In this document: one piece after another, positions 8,594-20,388 of the stretch
Position numbering within the stretch: the first letter of the stretch is position 1
Layout of the letters: each line of letters opens with the position of its first letter
Assembly: GCF_030503615.1 (NCBI RefSeq)
Contig: NZ_CP129963.1
Location: forward strand, 3,100,001-3,164,000
Origin: Sphingobacterium sp. BN32
Lineage (GTDB): Bacteria > Bacteroidota > Bacteroidia > Sphingobacteriales > Sphingobacteriaceae
Reading direction: 5' to 3'
DNA: 64,000 nucleotides
Notes under the pieces: model-generated
Databases searched by the model: none
The model's input: only the letters and a program-made list of their open reading frames with translations
Told to the model about the DNA's origin: nothing
Translations under genes and position numbers: made by a program

Positions 8594-9583
8594 ATGCCAC
8601 ACGTTTTATCATTTGGAGAAATACTCATCAGACAGCAAAGTGTCGGAGATAGTTTCTTTGGAAATCAAGAGAATTTATTACGGATTTACCCCGGTGGATC
8701 AGAAGCCAATGTGGCCTGTTCGCTTGGACAAATGGGAACCCCTGTGCAATATGCCAGCGCCTTCCCAAACAATAAGCTTAGCGAAGAGATATTGGCAGTT
8801 TTGAACCGTCACCAGGTCGATACATCGAAATGTCTTCAAATTGGCGACCGCATTGGTTCTTATTTTCTGTTATCGGCAAATGGATTGACGAAAGGTGAAG
8901 TAATTTACGACCGCAAATACTCCAGTTTTTCGCAATTGAAGGCTGATGACCTTGACTTCGATGTCCTGTTTGAGGATGTAGATTGGCTGCATTGGACGGC
9001 ATTGACACCAGCATTGAACCAGGAAATGGCCGATGTGATGTTAAAGGTATTGCAAGCGGCTAGCGAACGCAATATTTATATCTCTGTCGATTTAAACTAC
9101 CGCAATAGACTTTGGCAGTATGGCAAAAACCCATTGGAGATTATGCCAGACTTATTGGCTTATTGCCATGTTATTATGGGAAATATTTGGGCTACGCATA
9201 CCATGGTTGGAATCGCTGTTCCCGAGGGTTTAGACAGGAATACGGAGAAAGAAGTTTTGGTAGAAGCCTCAACAGTATCCGCTGCTGCTTTGTTCGAAAA
9301 ATATACTAGATTGGAACATATTGCCAATACCTTTAGGTTTATGGATAATCCTACGCATAATTTGTTTTTTGGCACCTATCATTCCCGAACGGATAATGCC
9401 GTATCGCAGACTTATGAAACCAATGCGATTGTCGATCGTATCGGTAGTGGCGATGCATTTATGGCTGGGTTGATTCATGCATTACGAAAAACCCAGCAGG
9501 CGCAGGAAATAATAGATATCGCAACGGGCGCAGGCTATGAGAAGCTGTTCGTAGACGGCGATTTTGGAAATGGAAAATACTAA
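8594..9583 (+). CDS. kdgK: 2-keto-3-deoxygluconate kinase (PfkB family)
   Basis: Phosphorylates KDG to KDPG. The 329-aa ribokinase-fold protein has the N-terminal PfkB signature GGSEANVACSLGQMG and the C-terminal DRIGSGDAFMAG (281-292), where Asp287 is the catalytic base. It is divergent from uxuA/SDR and overlaps or abuts eda, so KDG made by UxuA is channelled through both enzymes. The C-terminus (GDFGNGKY) is slightly short for the family. Confidence 0.92.
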   Translation: MPHVLSFGEILIRQQSVGDSFFGNQENLLRIYPGGSEANVACSLGQMGTPVQYASAFPNNKLSEEILAVLNRHQVDTSKCLQIGDRIGSYFLLSANGLTKGEVIYDRKYSSFSQLKADDLDFDVLFEDVDWLHWTALTPALNQEMADVMLKVLQAASERNIYISVDLNYRNRLWQYGKNPLEIMPDLLAYCHVIMGNIWATHTMVGIAVPEGLDRNTEKEVLVEASTVSAAALFEKYTRLEHIANTFRFMDNPTHNLFFGTYHSRTDNAVSQTYETNAIVDRIGSGDAFMAGLIHALRKTQQAQEIIDIATGAGYEKLFVDGDFGNGKY

Positions 9584-10235
9584 GAAGATGCAGATCGATC
9601 AAATTATAGAGAAAATCAAAGCATATCCCGTGATCCCGGTATTTTATCACGATGATGTGGAAGTATGTAAACAAGTACTCAAAGCTTGTTATGATGGCGG
9701 CATACGAGTTTTTGAATTCGTTAACCGTGGCAAAAACGCTGAGGCTAACTTTAAAGCTTTGGTAGACTATAAGAAAGATGCAATGCCGGAATTGACATTG
9801 GGTATCGGCACCATCCTCGACCGTGCGGCTGCAGAAAGTTTTCTGGCGCTGGGTACTGAGTTCTTAGTAAGCCCGATCTTTGTCGCAGAACTTGCAGAAA
9901 TAGCAAAAGCAAACAATTGCTTATGGATTCCCGGCTGTATGACGCCCACAGAAATTGCAAATGCCATGTTCGCAGGTTGCGGATTTGTCAAGCTATTCCC
10001 GGGTGAAACTTTAGGTACTGGATTCTTAAAAGGTATCAAGCCTCTATTCCCCACCATGAAGTTTATGCCGACCGGTGGTGTGGATGTGGAAGAGAGCAAT
10101 ATTAAGAATTGGTTCGCAGCAGGTGTTACCTCGGTAGGTATGGGCTCCAAATTGTTTAAACAACAGGATGGAGAATATAATCTCGAAGAAATTAGTGCAA
10201 ACTGTAGAAAGGTTTTAGGCTGGGCAACAGCCTAA
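9570..10235 (+). CDS. eda: KDPG / KHG aldolase
   Basis: Cleaves 2-keto-3-deoxy-6-phosphogluconate to pyruvate and glyceraldehyde-3-phosphate. The class I aldolase features are PVIPVFYHDD, FEFVNRGKNA, TLGIGTILD, the Schiff-base lysine in FVKLFPGE, and FMPTGGV. ATG at 9570 gives 221 aa and overlaps kdgK by 14 bp. ATG at 9588 (215 aa, starting MQIDQIIEKIK) aligns slightly better with typical Eda starts and is equally possible; GGAAA lies upstream of both. Last gene of the kdgK-eda operon, convergent with the MgtC-like gene 3 bp away. Confidence 0.93.
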   Translation: MENTKKMQIDQIIEKIKAYPVIPVFYHDDVEVCKQVLKACYDGGIRVFEFVNRGKNAEANFKALVDYKKDAMPELTLGIGTILDRAAAESFLALGTEFLVSPIFVAELAEIAKANNCLWIPGCMTPTEIANAMFAGCGFVKLFPGETLGTGFLKGIKPLFPTMKFMPTGGVDVEESNIKNWFAAGVTSVGMGSKLFKQQDGEYNLEEISANCRKVLGWATA

Positions 10236-10238
10236 AAC

Positions 10239-10907
10239 TTATAAAGATACTTCGGAGATAGAATGATGCGCCATGATGACGTTTTCGAAGTTTCTGATAT
10301 TTCCCTTATCAATCAGAACCTCCAATACCAACACCAAGCCTTCCTTGTTCAAGGTCTGTGATTTGATCTTTAACTGTTTGGTCAGCGGACGAATATCGTT
10401 GATAAAGCTATCCTTCTCAGAGAGTTGATGTGCATCAAACTTAACGGTCACAATCTTCACTAAATTCCGTAACACATAACGATTTAAGATGGGGCCGGAA
10501 ATAATGATCGAGAAGCAAGCGCCTAAGAACAGAATCGCCGTGATGAACATGCCGAATCCTATTGCCATCCCCACTGCTGCCGACATCCAAATAATACTTG
10601 CTGTTGTCAATCCATTAACATTAACGCCATCTTTGAAGATAACACCTGCCCCCAAGAAGCCAATACCCGAAACGACATAGGATGCTATCCGGGTCGCGTC
10701 TTCAGAGTCCCCTGCGCCAAGCTTCATCGATAATATCGAGAATAAGGTACTTCCCAAACAAATAATAGAAATCGTCTTGAATCCTGCGGACTTATCTTTC
10801 CATTCGCGCTCAAAGCCTAACAGGAAGCCCGCCCCCAACGATAAAAACGCTTTGAACAAATCATTCCAGTCAAAAATAAATTGATCTGTGATCATTTCAA
10901 TATTCAT
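10239..10907 (-). CDS. MgtC/SapB-family membrane protein
   Basis: A 222-residue protein with an N-terminal MgtC domain of about five membrane helices. Signatures are GAGFLLGFEREWKDKSAGFKT, ISIICLGSTLFSILS, RIASYVVSGIGFLGAGVIFKDG and NGLTTASIIWMSAAVGMAIG. A cytoplasmic ACT-like tail follows (about 150-222). MgtC proteins are tied to growth at low Mg2+ and ATP-synthase control in other bacteria; the role here is not shown. ATG at 10907 is chosen because AGAAGG lies about 12 nt upstream, whereas the longer reading needs TTG. Confidence 0.9.
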   Translation of the reverse strand: MNIEMITDQFIFDWNDLFKAFLSLGAGFLLGFEREWKDKSAGFKTISIICLGSTLFSILSMKLGAGDSEDATRIASYVVSGIGFLGAGVIFKDGVNVNGLTTASIIWMSAAVGMAIGFGMFITAILFLGACFSIIISGPILNRYVLRNLVKIVTVKFDAHQLSEKDSFINDIRPLTKQLKIKSQTLNKEGLVLVLEVLIDKGNIRNFENVIMAHHSISEVSL

Positions 10908-11017
10908 ATATAGTCTTACCCTTCTATTTAATTCCAAATCTACTTAACATTAAATAAATATTAAATACATATTGTTCTGTACAAGCTAGATTTAGATGTG
11001 ATTTTTTTATAAAAGAA

Positions 11018-11050
11018 AATGGTCTGGACTCCAAAGGAATCCAGACCATT
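11018..11050 (-). terminator. Terminator of the rpoBC operon
   Basis: AATGGTCTGGA-TCC pairs with GGA-TCCAGACCATT around an AAA loop. On minus it is followed by TTTTCTTTTATAAAAAAA, directly downstream of the rpoC stop. Confidence 0.88.
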
Positions 11051-11088
11051 ATTTCTTGTCATGCCTAAGGCATGTCTATTGTTAATTA

Positions 11089-14000
11089 CTAGTCTTCTTC
11101 TTTCGAAGCTAATAATTGATCATACTCTTCACGAGAACCTACGATGATGTTGCTGTACTGACGCAAACCGGTACCTGAAGGAATCAAGTGACCAACAATT
11201 ACGTTTTCTTTCAAGCCTAACAAGTTATCGCGTTTACCTGCGATCGCTGCCTCATTCAATACTTTCGTAGTTTCCTGGAAGGAAGCTGCTGAGATGAATG
11301 ATTTAGTACCTAGGGACGCTCTTGTGATACCTTGTAATAAAGGACTTGATGTTGCAGGGATAGCATCACGTACTTCCACTAACTTCATATCCTGACGTCT
11401 TAGGCTAGAGTTTTCCTCACGCAATTTACGTAAAGTAACGATCTGACCCGGACGTAATGTTTTAGAATCACCCGCTTCAACAACAACTTTTTTGTCGTAT
11501 AATGAATCGTTTTCTTCCATGAAGTCCCATTTGTTTACTGCTTCTTTTTCTAAGAAACGTGTATCTCCTGGATCCTCGATATTCACTTTCTGCATCATTT
11601 GGTGAACGATAGTTTCAAAGTGCTTATCGTTGATTTTTACCCCTTGAAGGCGGTAAACCTCTTGGATACCATTTACGATATATTCTTGTACTGCCGCAGG
11701 ACCTTTGATCGATAAGATGTCTGAAGGAGAAATCTGACCGTCAGATAATGGCATACCTGCTTTAATAAAGTCGTTATCTTGAACTAAGATGTGCTTAGAA
11801 AGTGGTACTAAGTATTTCTTAACCTGACCGTCACGAGACTCGATAGAAATCTCACGGTTACCACGTTTAACACCACCTAAAGAAACAACACCATCAATTT
11901 CAGTTACAACAGCTGGGTTTGAAGGATTACGAGCCTCGAACAACTCCGTTACACGAGGAAGACCACCCGTAATATCTCGGGTCTTACCTGTAGAACGAGG
12001 GATCTTAACCAATACCGCACCTTCTTTAACTTTCTGTCCATCAGAAACTGATACGTGAGCTCCTACCGGGATATTGTATGAACGAATGATCTCGCCTTTG
12101 TTATCCAATACCTTGATTGTAGGGTTTTTCGTTTTATCACGTGTTTCGATAATTACTTTCTCTTTGTGACCTGTTTGTTCATCAGATTCTTCACGGAAAG
12201 TCACACCTTCGATAATCGCATCGAATTCTACCTTACCCGCAAACTCAGAGATAATTACCGCGTTATATGGATCCCAGTCAACTAGTTTAGTACCTTTTTC
12301 TACGTTCTCACCTTCTTTAACGAATAAGTTCGAACCGTAAGGGATGATTTGTTGGTAAAGTACTTTGTTGTCAGCATTTACAACTTTAATCTCACCTGAA
12401 CGACCTAATACTACTTGGTATGGACCATCTTCACCTTCTTTTTCTACTGTACGTACGTTTTCAAATTCGATACGTCCGTCGTATTTAGCGATGATAGTAG
12501 ATTCAGCAGCAATGTTCGAAGCCGTACCACCGACGTGGAACGTACGAAGTGTTAACTGCGTACCTGGCTCACCGATTGACTGTGCAGCAATTACACCAAC
12601 AGCCTCACCTAATTGAACACGCTTACCTGATGCTAAGTTACGACCGTAACAACAAGCACATACTCCACGCTTAGATTCACATGTTAATACCGAACGAATT
12701 TCTACACCTTCGATACCTGCATTTTCAATTGCTTCCGCAACTTCTTCTGTGATATCTTCATTTGCAGCAACAATTACCTCGTTAGTAACAGGGTCGATAA
12801 CATCGTTCAGCGGCGTACGACCTAAGATACGGTCATATAATGGCTCAACGATATCGTCGTTATCTTTAAGTGCTGTAGTGTAGATACCACGTAAACCGTT
12901 ACAATCTTGTTCTACAACAATCATATCTTGTGCTACGTCATGTAAACGACGAGTTAAGTAACCCGCATCCGCCGTTTTTAACGCCGTATCCGCAAGACCT
13001 TTACGCGCACCGTGGGTAGAGATAAAGTACTCTAATACCGATAATCCTTCTTTAAAGTTAGATAAGATAGGGTTTTCGATAATCTCACCACCTGAAGTAC
13101 CAGACTTCTGAGGTTTCGCCATCAAACCACGCATACCACATAACTGACGGATCTGCTCCTTAGAACCACGAGCTCCTGAATCCAACATCATGTAAACTGA
13201 GTTGAAACCTTGGTTGTCGTTCGAAAGGATATCCATTACGTGTGCTGTCAAACGGTTGTTGATACGAGTCCAGATATCGATAATCTGGTTGTAACGCTCG
13301 TTGTTTGTAATGAAACCCATGTTATAGTTGTTCATTACTTCCTCAACTTCGTTTGTAGCTTGAGTAATAAGGTCTGCTTTAGCAGCAGGAATATTTAAGT
13401 CTTGCAAGTTAAATGACAAACCGCCTTTGAAAGCCGTTTGGAATCCTAACTCTTTCATATCATCTAAGAACTTCGCTGCACGAGCCATACCTGTGCTCTT
13501 CACGATCTCTCCGATGACATTACGCAATGACTTCTTAGTCAACAATTCATTGATGTAACCTACTTCTTCTGGTACGATCTGGTTAAAGATTACACGTCCA
13601 ACAGTAGTATCGATGATTGCTTCTTTGATTTCACCTTCTTTTGTTCTGATGTTCGTCTTAACCTTGATGAACGAGTGAAGATCTACTTTCTTCTCATTTA
13701 AAGCGATAATAACCTCTTCTGCTGAGTAGAATGTACTTCCTTCACCGTGCATTTTACGGCTGTCATCCGATTTACGGCCTTTAGTAATATAGTAAAGACC
13801 CAATACCATGTCTTGAGATGGTACTGTAACTGGTGAGCCGTTTGCAGGGTTAAGAATGTTGTGTGCTGCCAACATTAAGATTTGGGCTTCCAAGATCGCA
13901 GCATTACCTAATGGTAAGTGAACCGCCATCTGGTCACCGTCGAAATCGGCGTTGAACGCTGTACACACTAATGGGTGTAATTGGATCGCTTTACCCTCTA

Positions 14001-15366
14001 CTAACGTAGGTTGGAAAGCTTGAATACCCAAACGGTGAAGCGTAGGAGCACGGTTTAGTAATACAGGGTGACCTTTCAATACATTCTCAAGGATATCCCA
14101 TACTACAGGATCTTTACGATCAACAATTTTCTTAGCAGATTTTACGGTCTTAACAATACCTCTTTCAATCATCTTACGGATGATGAACGGTTTGTATAAC
14201 TCAGCTGCCATGTCTTTCGGAAGACCACACTCGTGTAATTTCAAGTGAGGACCAACGACAATTACCGAACGAGCAGAGTAGTCAACACGCTTACCTAATA
14301 AGTTCTGACGGAAACGACCTTGCTTACCTTTCAAGATATCTGAAAGTGATTTCAACGCACGGTTTCCTTCAGTTTTCACTGCATTCACCTTACGCGAGTT
14401 ATCAAATAAGGAGTCAACTGCTTCTTGAAGCATACGTTTTTCGTTACGTAAGATTACTTCAGGAGCTTTGATTTCGATCAAACGTTTCAAACGGTTGTTA
14501 CGGATAATCACACGACGGTATAAGTCGTTCAAATCGGAAGTCGCAAAACGACCACCATCCAAAGGAACTAAAGGACGTAACTCTGGTGGAATAATAGGAA
14601 CGATTTTCACGATCATCCATTCCGGACGGTTCTCGATGTGATCATTAGCTCCACGGAAAGCTTCTACAACGTGCAAGCGTTTTAACGCTTCGTTTTTACG
14701 TTGTTGAGAAGTTTCATTGGCAGCTTGATGACGTAAGTCGTATGATAACTGATCAAGGTCTAGACGTTTTAACAGATCTTCTAATGCCTCAGCACCCATT
14801 TTAGCAACGAATTTCTGAGGATCAGTATCATCTAGGTATTGGTTTTCTTTTGGAAGAGTATCAAGAATATCTAAGTATTCTTCTTCTGTCAAGAAATCCA
14901 TGTAAGAGATACCATCATCTTCTTTGATACCTGGTTGGATAACCACATATCTTTCGTAGTAGATGATCATATCTAATTTCTTCGTAGGAAGACCTAATAA
15001 GTAACCAATTTTGTTAGGTAATGAACGGAAATACCAGATATGAGCAACAGGAACCACCAAGTTGATGTGTCCCATACGCTCACGACGTACTTTCTTTTCC
15101 GTTACTTCAACACCACAACGGTCACAAACAATACCTTTATAACGGATACGTTTGTATTTACCACAGTGACATTCGTAGTCTTTTACTGGACCGAAAATAC
15201 GCTCGCAGAATAGACCATCACGTTCCGGTTTATACGTACGGTAGTTGATAGTTTCTGGTTTAGTAACTTCACCACTTGAGCGCTCCAAGATAGTCTCTGG
15301 AGATGCTAAGCTGATCGTAATCGATGTAAAGTTACTTTTGATTTTATTATCTTTTTTGTAAGACAT
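11089..15366 (-). CDS. rpoC: DNA-directed RNA polymerase subunit beta'
   Basis: The 1425-residue beta' subunit carries the catalytic loop [15 protein letters not shown]. The N-terminal zinc site is [20 protein letters not shown], and the second zinc cluster is [16 protein letters not shown]. Trigger-loop and bridge-helix segments ([35 protein letters not shown]) are intact. Length is normal for Bacteroidota. It follows rpoB after 72 bp containing a strong hairpin (15397-15425), so its level may be tuned separately. Confidence 0.98.
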   Translation of the reverse strand: MSYKKDNKIKSNFTSITISLASPETILERSSGEVTKPETINYRTYKPERDGLFCERIFGPVKDYECHCGKYKRIRYKGIVCDRCGVEVTEKKVRRERMGHINLVVPVAHIWYFRSLPNKIGYLLGLPTKKLDMIIYYERYVVIQPGIKEDDGISYMDFLTEEEYLDILDTLPKENQYLDDTDPQKFVAKMGAEALEDLLKRLDLDQLSYDLRHQAANETSQQRKNEALKRLHVVEAFRGANDHIENRPEWMIVKIVPIIPPELRPLVPLDGGRFATSDLNDLYRRVIIRNNRLKRLIEIKAPEVILRNEKRMLQEAVDSLFDNSRKVNAVKTEGNRALKSLSDILKGKQGRFRQNLLGKRVDYSARSVIVVGPHLKLHECGLPKDMAAELYKPFIIRKMIERGIVKTVKSAKKIVDRKDPVVWDILENVLKGHPVLLNRAPTLHRLGIQAFQPTLVEGKAIQLHPLVCTAFNADFDGDQMAVHLPLGNAAILEAQILMLAAHNILNPANGSPVTVPSQDMVLGLYYITKGRKSDDSRKMHGEGSTFYSAEEVIIALNEKKVDLHSFIKVKTNIRTKEGEIKEAIIDTTVGRVIFNQIVPEEVGYINELLTKKSLRNVIGEIVKSTGMARAAKFLDDMKELGFQTAFKGGLSFNLQDLNIPAAKADLITQATNEVEEVMNNYNMGFITNNERYNQIIDIWTRINNRLTAHVMDILSNDNQGFNSVYMMLDSGARGSKEQIRQLCGMRGLMAKPQKSGTSGGEIIENPILSNFKEGLSVLEYFISTHGARKGLADTALKTADAGYLTRRLHDVAQDMIVVEQDCNGLRGIYTTALKDNDDIVEPLYDRILGRTPLNDVIDPVTNEVIVAANEDITEEVAEAIENAGIEGVEIRSVLTCESKRGVCACCYGRNLASGKRVQLGEAVGVIAAQSIGEPGTQLTLRTFHVGGTASNIAAESTIIAKYDGRIEFENVRTVEKEGEDGPYQVVLGRSGEIKVVNADNKVLYQQIIPYGSNLFVKEGENVEKGTKLVDWDPYNAVIISEFAGKVEFDAIIEGVTFREESDEQTGHKEKVIIETRDKTKNPTIKVLDNKGEIIRSYNIPVGAHVSVSDGQKVKEGAVLVKIPRSTGKTRDITGGLPRVTELFEARNPSNPAVVTEIDGVVSLGGVKRGNREISIESRDGQVKKYLVPLSKHILVQDNDFIKAGMPLSDGQISPSDILSIKGPAAVQEYIVNGIQEVYRLQGVKINDKHFETIVHQMMQKVNIEDPGDTRFLEKEAVNKWDFMEENDSLYDKKVVVEAGDSKTLRPGQIVTLRKLREENSSLRRQDMKLVEVRDAIPATSSPLLQGITRASLGTKSFISAASFQETTKVLNEAAIAGKRDNLLGLKENVIVGHLIPSGTGLRQYSNIIVGSREEYDQLLASKEED

Positions 15367-15396
15367 ACTTCGTAAAAAGTTATAGCTGTATGTAAA

Positions 15397-15425
15397 AGCT
15401 TAAGAGGAACGAGTCCTCTTAAGCT
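15397..15425 (-). terminator. 12-bp perfect hairpin between rpoB and rpoC (attenuator or processing site)
   Basis: AGCTTAAGAGGA and TCCTCTTAAGCT form a perfect 12-bp stem with a 5-nt loop in the rpoB-rpoC gap. On minus it is followed only by TTTTACAT, so termination would be partial. An RNase-processed boundary is the alternative. Confidence 0.6.
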
Positions 15426-15438
15426 CTGTATTGCTTGA

Positions 15439-18400
15439 TTAATCCAATGTGATATCTAAACCTAAGCCGCGTAACTCATGTACCAATACGTTAAACGATT
15501 CTGGTACTGATGGAGTTGGTAAGTTATTACCTTTAACAATCGCTTCATAAGTTTTAGCACGTCCGACAACGTCATCCGATTTCACGGTCAAGATCTCTTG
15601 TAGGATGTTGGAAGCACCGAATGCCTCTAACGCCCAAACCTCCATCTCACCAAAACGCTGACCACCGAACTGTGCCTTACCACCTAATGGTTGTTGCGTA
15701 ATCAACGAGTAAGGACCAATAGAACGTGCGTGCATTTTGTCATCAACCATGTGACCTAATTTCAACATGTAGATCACACCTACCGTAGTAGGTTGGTCAA
15801 AACGCTCACCTGTCAAACCATTGTATAGGTAAGTACGTCCGGACTTAGGTAAACCTGCTTTCTCTACCCACTCTTCCACCTGATCCATCTCTGCACCGTC
15901 GAAGATTGGAGTAGCAAATTTCACACCTAATTTCTGACCTGCCCATCCTAAAACAGTCTCATAGATCTGTCCAAGGTTCATACGCGAAGGTACACCAAGT
16001 GGGTTCAACACGATATCAACAGGAGTTCCGTCTTCTAAGAATGGCATATCTTCATCACGTACGATACGTGCCACGATACCTTTGTTACCGTGACGACCAG
16101 CCATCTTGTCACCTACTTTCAACTTACGTTTCTTCGCCACGTAAACTTTAGCCATCTGAACAATTCCTGATGGAAGCTCATCACCCACAGAGATCGCAAA
16201 TTTTTCACGTTTGAATGCACCTAACTCCTCATTAACTTTAATGCTGTAGTTATGTAATGCATACTTGATCAATTCGTTCTTATCCTCGTCAGTAGTCCAT
16301 CCTGTTGGATTTACACTGTTATAATCGATATCTGAAAGAATCTTCTGCGTGAATTTAGCACCCTTAGCAACGAATAACTCTTTGTAGACATTGTAAACAC
16401 CTTGACTAGTCTTTCCGTTAACGATGTTGAATAACTTGTCAACTAAGCGCTCTTTAAGACCTCTAAGATTCTTCTCGTGTGCTGTCTCCAATTTCTCTAA
16501 AGCTTTACGCTCAACTTCTTTGGACATTTTCTTCGCACGAGAGAATAACTTCGTATCAATAACTACACCTTTGATTGAAGGAGGAGTTTTTAAAGACGCA
16601 TCTTTAACATCACCTGCTTTATCACCGAAGATCGCACGTAATAACTTCTCTTCTGGTGAAGGATCCGACTCTCCTTTCGGAGTAATCTTACCGATCAAGA
16701 TATCGCCTTCCCCAACCTCAGCACCAACACGGATAATACCATTCTCGTCAAGGTCTTTCGTCGCTTCTTCAGAAACGTTAGGGATATCTGCAGTTAATTC
16801 CTCTTCACCACGTTTCGTATCACGAACCTCTAACTCGAATTCCTCAATATGTAACGAGGTAAACAAGTCTTGTGATACAACACGTTCAGAAATTACAATC
16901 GCATCCTCAAAGTTGTATCCTTGCCAAGGCATGAATGCTACTTTTAAGTTACGGCCTAATGCTAATTCTCCGTCTTCAGTTGCATAACCCTCACACAATA
17001 CTTCACCTTTTTGTACCTTTTGACCTTTTCTTACGATAGGCTTCAAGTTGATACAAGTATTCTGGTTGGTCTTTTTGAACTTCGTTAATTTGTACACCTT
17101 AATGTCGTCGTCAAATGATACTAAACGCTCATTATCGTTACGGTCGTAGCGGATGTGGATTTCTTGTGCATCTACATACTCTACAGTACCCGAACCTTCG
17201 GCATTAATTAATGTACGCGAGTCGCTGGCAACACGTGCTTCCAAACCAGTACCTACAACAGGTGCTTGCGGACGCAACAATGGCACAGCTTGACGTTGCA
17301 TGTTCGATCCCATCAACGCACGGTTGGCATCATCATGCTCCAAGAAAGGAATCAATGAAGCCGCAATTGATGTAATCTGGTTAGGCGCAACGTCCATATA
17401 GTCTAATTTCTCAGGCTCAATAATCGGGAAGTCACCCTCGTATCTAGCTTTAACCTTAGGGTCTAAGAAATTACCTTTATCATCGTAAAGCGCATTTGCT
17501 TGCGCGATAGTCTTACCGTCTTCATCCTCTGCCGACAAGTAAACAACAGGTTGGTCAACTACTACTTTACCATCTTTAACTTGACGATAAGGCGTTTCGA
17601 TGAAACCTAAGTTGTTGATCTTCGCGTGTACAGATAATGATGAAATCAAACCGATGTTTGGTCCCTCAGGAGTTTCGATAGTACACAAACGACCGTAGTG
17701 CGTGTAGTGAACGTCACGAACCTCAAAACCAGCACGTTCACGAGAAAGACCACCAGGACCTAAAGCTGAAAGACGACGCTTGTGCGTAATCTCCGCTAAT
17801 GGGTTCGTCTGGTCCATAAACTGCGATAACTGGTTTGTTCCGAAGAACGAGTTAATAACAGATGATAATGTACGAGCATTGATCAAATCTGTCGGTGTGA
17901 ACACCTCATTGTCACGAATGTTCATACGCTCGCGGATTGTACGAGCCATACGAGCCAAACCAACACCAAACTGAGCGTACAATTGTTCACCAACAGTACG
18001 AACACGACGGTTTGACAAGTGGTCGATATCATCCACCTCTGCTTTAGAGTTGATCAAGTTGATCAAGTACTTCACAATAGCGATAATATCTTCGCGCGTT
18101 AAAACTTTTGTATCGGAATCCGTACCAAGTTTCAATTTACGGTTGATACGGTATCTACCCACATCACCTAAATCATAACGCTTGTCTGAGAAGAATAAAC
18201 GATCGATGATACCACGTGCAGTTTCCTCATCAGGTGGTTCAGCGTTACGTAATTGACGATAGATATGCTCTACCGCTTCTTTCTCAGAGTTAGAAGTATC
18301 CTTTTGTAAAGTATTGTATATAATGGAATAGTCCGCATTGTTAGACTCATCTTCCTTCGCAAGGATAATCGATTTTACACCTGCTTCAATGATTAAGTCA

Positions 18401-19248
18401 ATGTGGTCTTCTTCTAAAACTGTTTCACGTTCAAAGATGATCTCGTTACGATCGATAGATACTACTTCACCAGTATCCTCATCTACGAAATCCTCTGTCC
18501 ATTTATTTAATACCCTAGCCGCTAAACGACGACCAACGTATTTTTTCAAGCCCGACTTGCTAACTTTAACTTCGTCAGAAAGGTCGAACAATTCTAAGAT
18601 ATCTTTATCTGAATCAAATCCGATCGCACGTAATAACGTAGTAACCGGGAATTTTTTCTTACGGTCGATATATGCATACATCACGTTATTAACGTCTGTT
18701 GCAAACTCGATCCAAGATCCTTTAAAAGGAATAACCCTAGCAGAATAAAGTTTAGTACCGTTTGTATGTCTACTTTGACCGAAGAACACACCAGGTGAAC
18801 GGTGTAGCTGAGAAACGATTACACGCTCTGCTCCATTGATCACGAATGTACCTTTTGGAGTCATGTATGGAATTGTTCCTAAGTACACGTCTTGTACTAT
18901 GGTTTCGAAATCTTCGTGTTCCTCATCATTACAAGACAACTTCAATTTAGCCTTCAAAGGTACGCTATAAGTCAAACCACGCTCTATACACTCTTGGATA
19001 TCGTAACGCGGCGGATCAATGAAATAATCCAAAAACTCTAGCACAAAGATGTTTCTTGAATCAGAAATAGGGAAGTTTTCGGCGAAAACCTGATAAAGCC
19101 CCTCCTGATGGCGGTTGTCAGAAGTAGTTTCTAGTTGAAAAAACTCCTTGAAAGACTCCAATTGCACATCCAAGAAATCTGGGTAATCAATTACCTTCTT
19201 ACTTGTCGCAAAATTTACTCTTTCTTTTTGCATATTATTGTTTGCCAA
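15439..19248 (-). CDS. rpoB: DNA-directed RNA polymerase subunit beta
   Basis: The 1269-residue beta subunit is complete. The rifampicin-binding region reads [40 protein letters not shown] (read in parts), with no typical resistance substitution apparent at the usual D, H and S positions ([13 protein letters not shown]). [22 protein letters not shown] and GRHGNKGIV are conserved catalytic-core segments. It is separated from rplL by 162 bp holding two hairpins, and is followed by rpoC. Confidence 0.98.
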   Translation of the reverse strand: MANNNMQKERVNFATSKKVIDYPDFLDVQLESFKEFFQLETTSDNRHQEGLYQVFAENFPISDSRNIFVLEFLDYFIDPPRYDIQECIERGLTYSVPLKAKLKLSCNDEEHEDFETIVQDVYLGTIPYMTPKGTFVINGAERVIVSQLHRSPGVFFGQSRHTNGTKLYSARVIPFKGSWIEFATDVNNVMYAYIDRKKKFPVTTLLRAIGFDSDKDILELFDLSDEVKVSKSGLKKYVGRRLAARVLNKWTEDFVDEDTGEVVSIDRNEIIFERETVLEEDHIDLIIEAGVKSIILAKEDESNNADYSIIYNTLQKDTSNSEKEAVEHIYRQLRNAEPPDEETARGIIDRLFFSDKRYDLGDVGRYRINRKLKLGTDSDTKVLTREDIIAIVKYLINLINSKAEVDDIDHLSNRRVRTVGEQLYAQFGVGLARMARTIRERMNIRDNEVFTPTDLINARTLSSVINSFFGTNQLSQFMDQTNPLAEITHKRRLSALGPGGLSRERAGFEVRDVHYTHYGRLCTIETPEGPNIGLISSLSVHAKINNLGFIETPYRQVKDGKVVVDQPVVYLSAEDEDGKTIAQANALYDDKGNFLDPKVKARYEGDFPIIEPEKLDYMDVAPNQITSIAASLIPFLEHDDANRALMGSNMQRQAVPLLRPQAPVVGTGLEARVASDSRTLINAEGSGTVEYVDAQEIHIRYDRNDNERLVSFDDDIKVYKLTKFKKTNQNTCINLKPIVRKGQKVQKGEVLCEGYATEDGELALGRNLKVAFMPWQGYNFEDAIVISERVVSQDLFTSLHIEEFELEVRDTKRGEEELTADIPNVSEEATKDLDENGIIRVGAEVGEGDILIGKITPKGESDPSPEEKLLRAIFGDKAGDVKDASLKTPPSIKGVVIDTKLFSRAKKMSKEVERKALEKLETAHEKNLRGLKERLVDKLFNIVNGKTSQGVYNVYKELFVAKGAKFTQKILSDIDYNSVNPTGWTTDEDKNELIKYALHNYSIKVNEELGAFKREKFAISVGDELPSGIVQMAKVYVAKKRKLKVGDKMAGRHGNKGIVARIVRDEDMPFLEDGTPVDIVLNPLGVPSRMNLGQIYETVLGWAGQKLGVKFATPIFDGAEMDQVEEWVEKAGLPKSGRTYLYNGLTGERFDQPTTVGVIYMLKLGHMVDDKMHARSIGPYSLITQQPLGGKAQFGGQRFGEMEVWALEAFGASNILQEILTVKSDDVVGRAKTYEAIVKGNNLPTPSVPESFNVLVHELRGLGLDITLD

Positions 19249-19304
19249 GGGAATAAGAATTTAGTTTAAAAAAACTGAGCTAACGTCTGTTGATTTCTTC
19301 TTCC

Positions 19305-19330
19305 GATCACACCTCAACAGGCGTGTGATC
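19305..19330 (-). other. Hairpin 1 in the rplL-rpoB spacer
   Basis: GATCACAC / GTGTGATC form an 8-bp stem with a 10-nt loop. It is not followed by a T-run, so it is more likely an RNA-processing or attenuation element than a full terminator. Confidence 0.5.
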
Positions 19331-19355
19331 CGTGGTATTTGTTATAAACAGGAAT

Positions 19356-19386
19356 AGACTCTGATAGATTATACCTATCAGAGTCT
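19356..19386 (-). other. Hairpin 2 in the rplL-rpoB spacer
   Basis: AGACTCTGATAG / CTATCAGAGTCT form a perfect 12-bp stem with a 7-nt loop just after the rplL stop on minus. No T-run follows. Position matches the rplL-rpoB attenuator/RNase III site known in E. coli, but the sequence is unrelated. Confidence 0.6.
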
Positions 19387-19410
19387 AAGTTTTTGGTGCT
19401 TTATGCGAGA

Positions 19411-19788
19411 TTATTTAATCTCAACAACAGCTCCAGCTTCTTCTAATTGTTTTTTCAAAGCTTCAGCTTCGTCTTTAGAAACACCAGCTTTTAATTCTTT
19501 AGGTGCTCCGTCAACTAAATCTTTAGCTTCTTTCAAACCTAAACCAGCTAAGTCTTTAACTAATTTAACTACTGCTAATTTCTGACCACCAGCTTCTTTC
19601 AAGATTACGTCGAAAGAAGTTTTTTCTTCAGCAGCAGCAGCGCCGTCACCAGCAGGTGCAGCAGCAACAGCTACAGCAGCAGCAGCAGGCTCGATACCGT
19701 ACTCATCTTTTAAGATGTCAGCTAATTCTTTAACTTCTTTTACTGTTAAGTTCACTAACTGTTCAGCAAGTTGTTTTAAATCTGCCAT
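19411..19788 (-). CDS. rplL: 50S ribosomal protein L7/L12
   Basis: The 125-aa stalk protein that recruits translation GTPases. It has the N-terminal dimerization helices ([23 protein letters not shown]), an Ala-rich hinge (about 35-55) and the C-terminal domain with [36 protein letters not shown] (read in parts). It follows rplJ by 79 bp, the usual L10-L7/L12 pair. The hinge is strongly Ala-rich, as expected. Confidence 0.98.
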   Translation of the reverse strand: MADLKQLAEQLVNLTVKEVKELADILKDEYGIEPAAAAVAVAAAPAGDGAAAAEEKTSFDVILKEAGGQKLAVVKLVKDLAGLGLKEAKDLVDGAPKELKAGVSKDEAEALKKQLEEAGAVVEIK

Positions 19789-19867
19789 TTTATTTTGAAT
19801 TTTTGAATGTTCTTTAAAAAATATTGTTAATTAAATTGTAACGAACGATTGTTTAATTGAGGGTTCG

Positions 19868-20386
19868 TTAGCCTCTTTCTTCTAATGCTTTTACTAAGCC
19901 TGAAATTGTATTTCCACCCGATTGAAGAGCAGAGATAACATTCTTCGCAGGAGATTGTAATAAAGCGATAACGTCTGCAATAAGTTCTTCCTTAGATTTA
20001 AGAGTTACTAATGCTTCAAGTTGGTTGTCACCTACGAATGCAGTTTCTTGAATGTAAGCTGCTTTCAATACAGGTTTTTCACCTTCTTTACGTAATTGCT
20101 TAATTAATTTCGCTGGAGCATTTCCGGTCTCCGAGAACATCATTGTAGATGCACCCTTTAACACGCCGAAAAGTTCTTCTGAATCAACACCTGCTTCTAA
20201 TAAAGCTTTCTTAATCAAAGTGTTCTTAACCACTTGGATCTCGATGCCTTGCTCGAAACATTTGCGACGAATGTTGTTCACTTTTTCAACAGTTAAATCA
20301 GCAGTATCAGTAATATAGAAATTACCGTAGGATTTAATCTGCTCTGCTAAAGCTTGAACAATGTCTTGTTTTAGTTCTTTTCTCAT
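19868..20386 (-). CDS. rplJ: 50S ribosomal protein L10
   Basis: The 172-aa stalk base that holds L7/L12 dimers through its C-terminal helix. Family segments include FYITDTADLTVEKVNNIRRKC, VVKNTLIKKAL and GASTMMFSE. It starts 2 bp after rplA stops, so no long L10 leader lies between them. Any autoregulatory leader would have to be upstream of the rplK-rplA mRNA or inside it. Confidence 0.97.
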   Translation of the reverse strand: MRKELKQDIVQALAEQIKSYGNFYITDTADLTVEKVNNIRRKCFEQGIEIQVVKNTLIKKALLEAGVDSEELFGVLKGASTMMFSETGNAPAKLIKQLRKEGEKPVLKAAYIQETAFVGDNQLEALVTLKSKEELIADVIALLQSPAKNVISALQSGGNTISGLVKALEERG

Positions 20387-20388
20387 GA

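Noticed and set aside
16424..16987. 187-codon plus-strand frame opposite rpoB
   Set aside because: It lies wholly inside rpoB on the other strand and is Ser/Pro-rich as expected for an antisense shadow.
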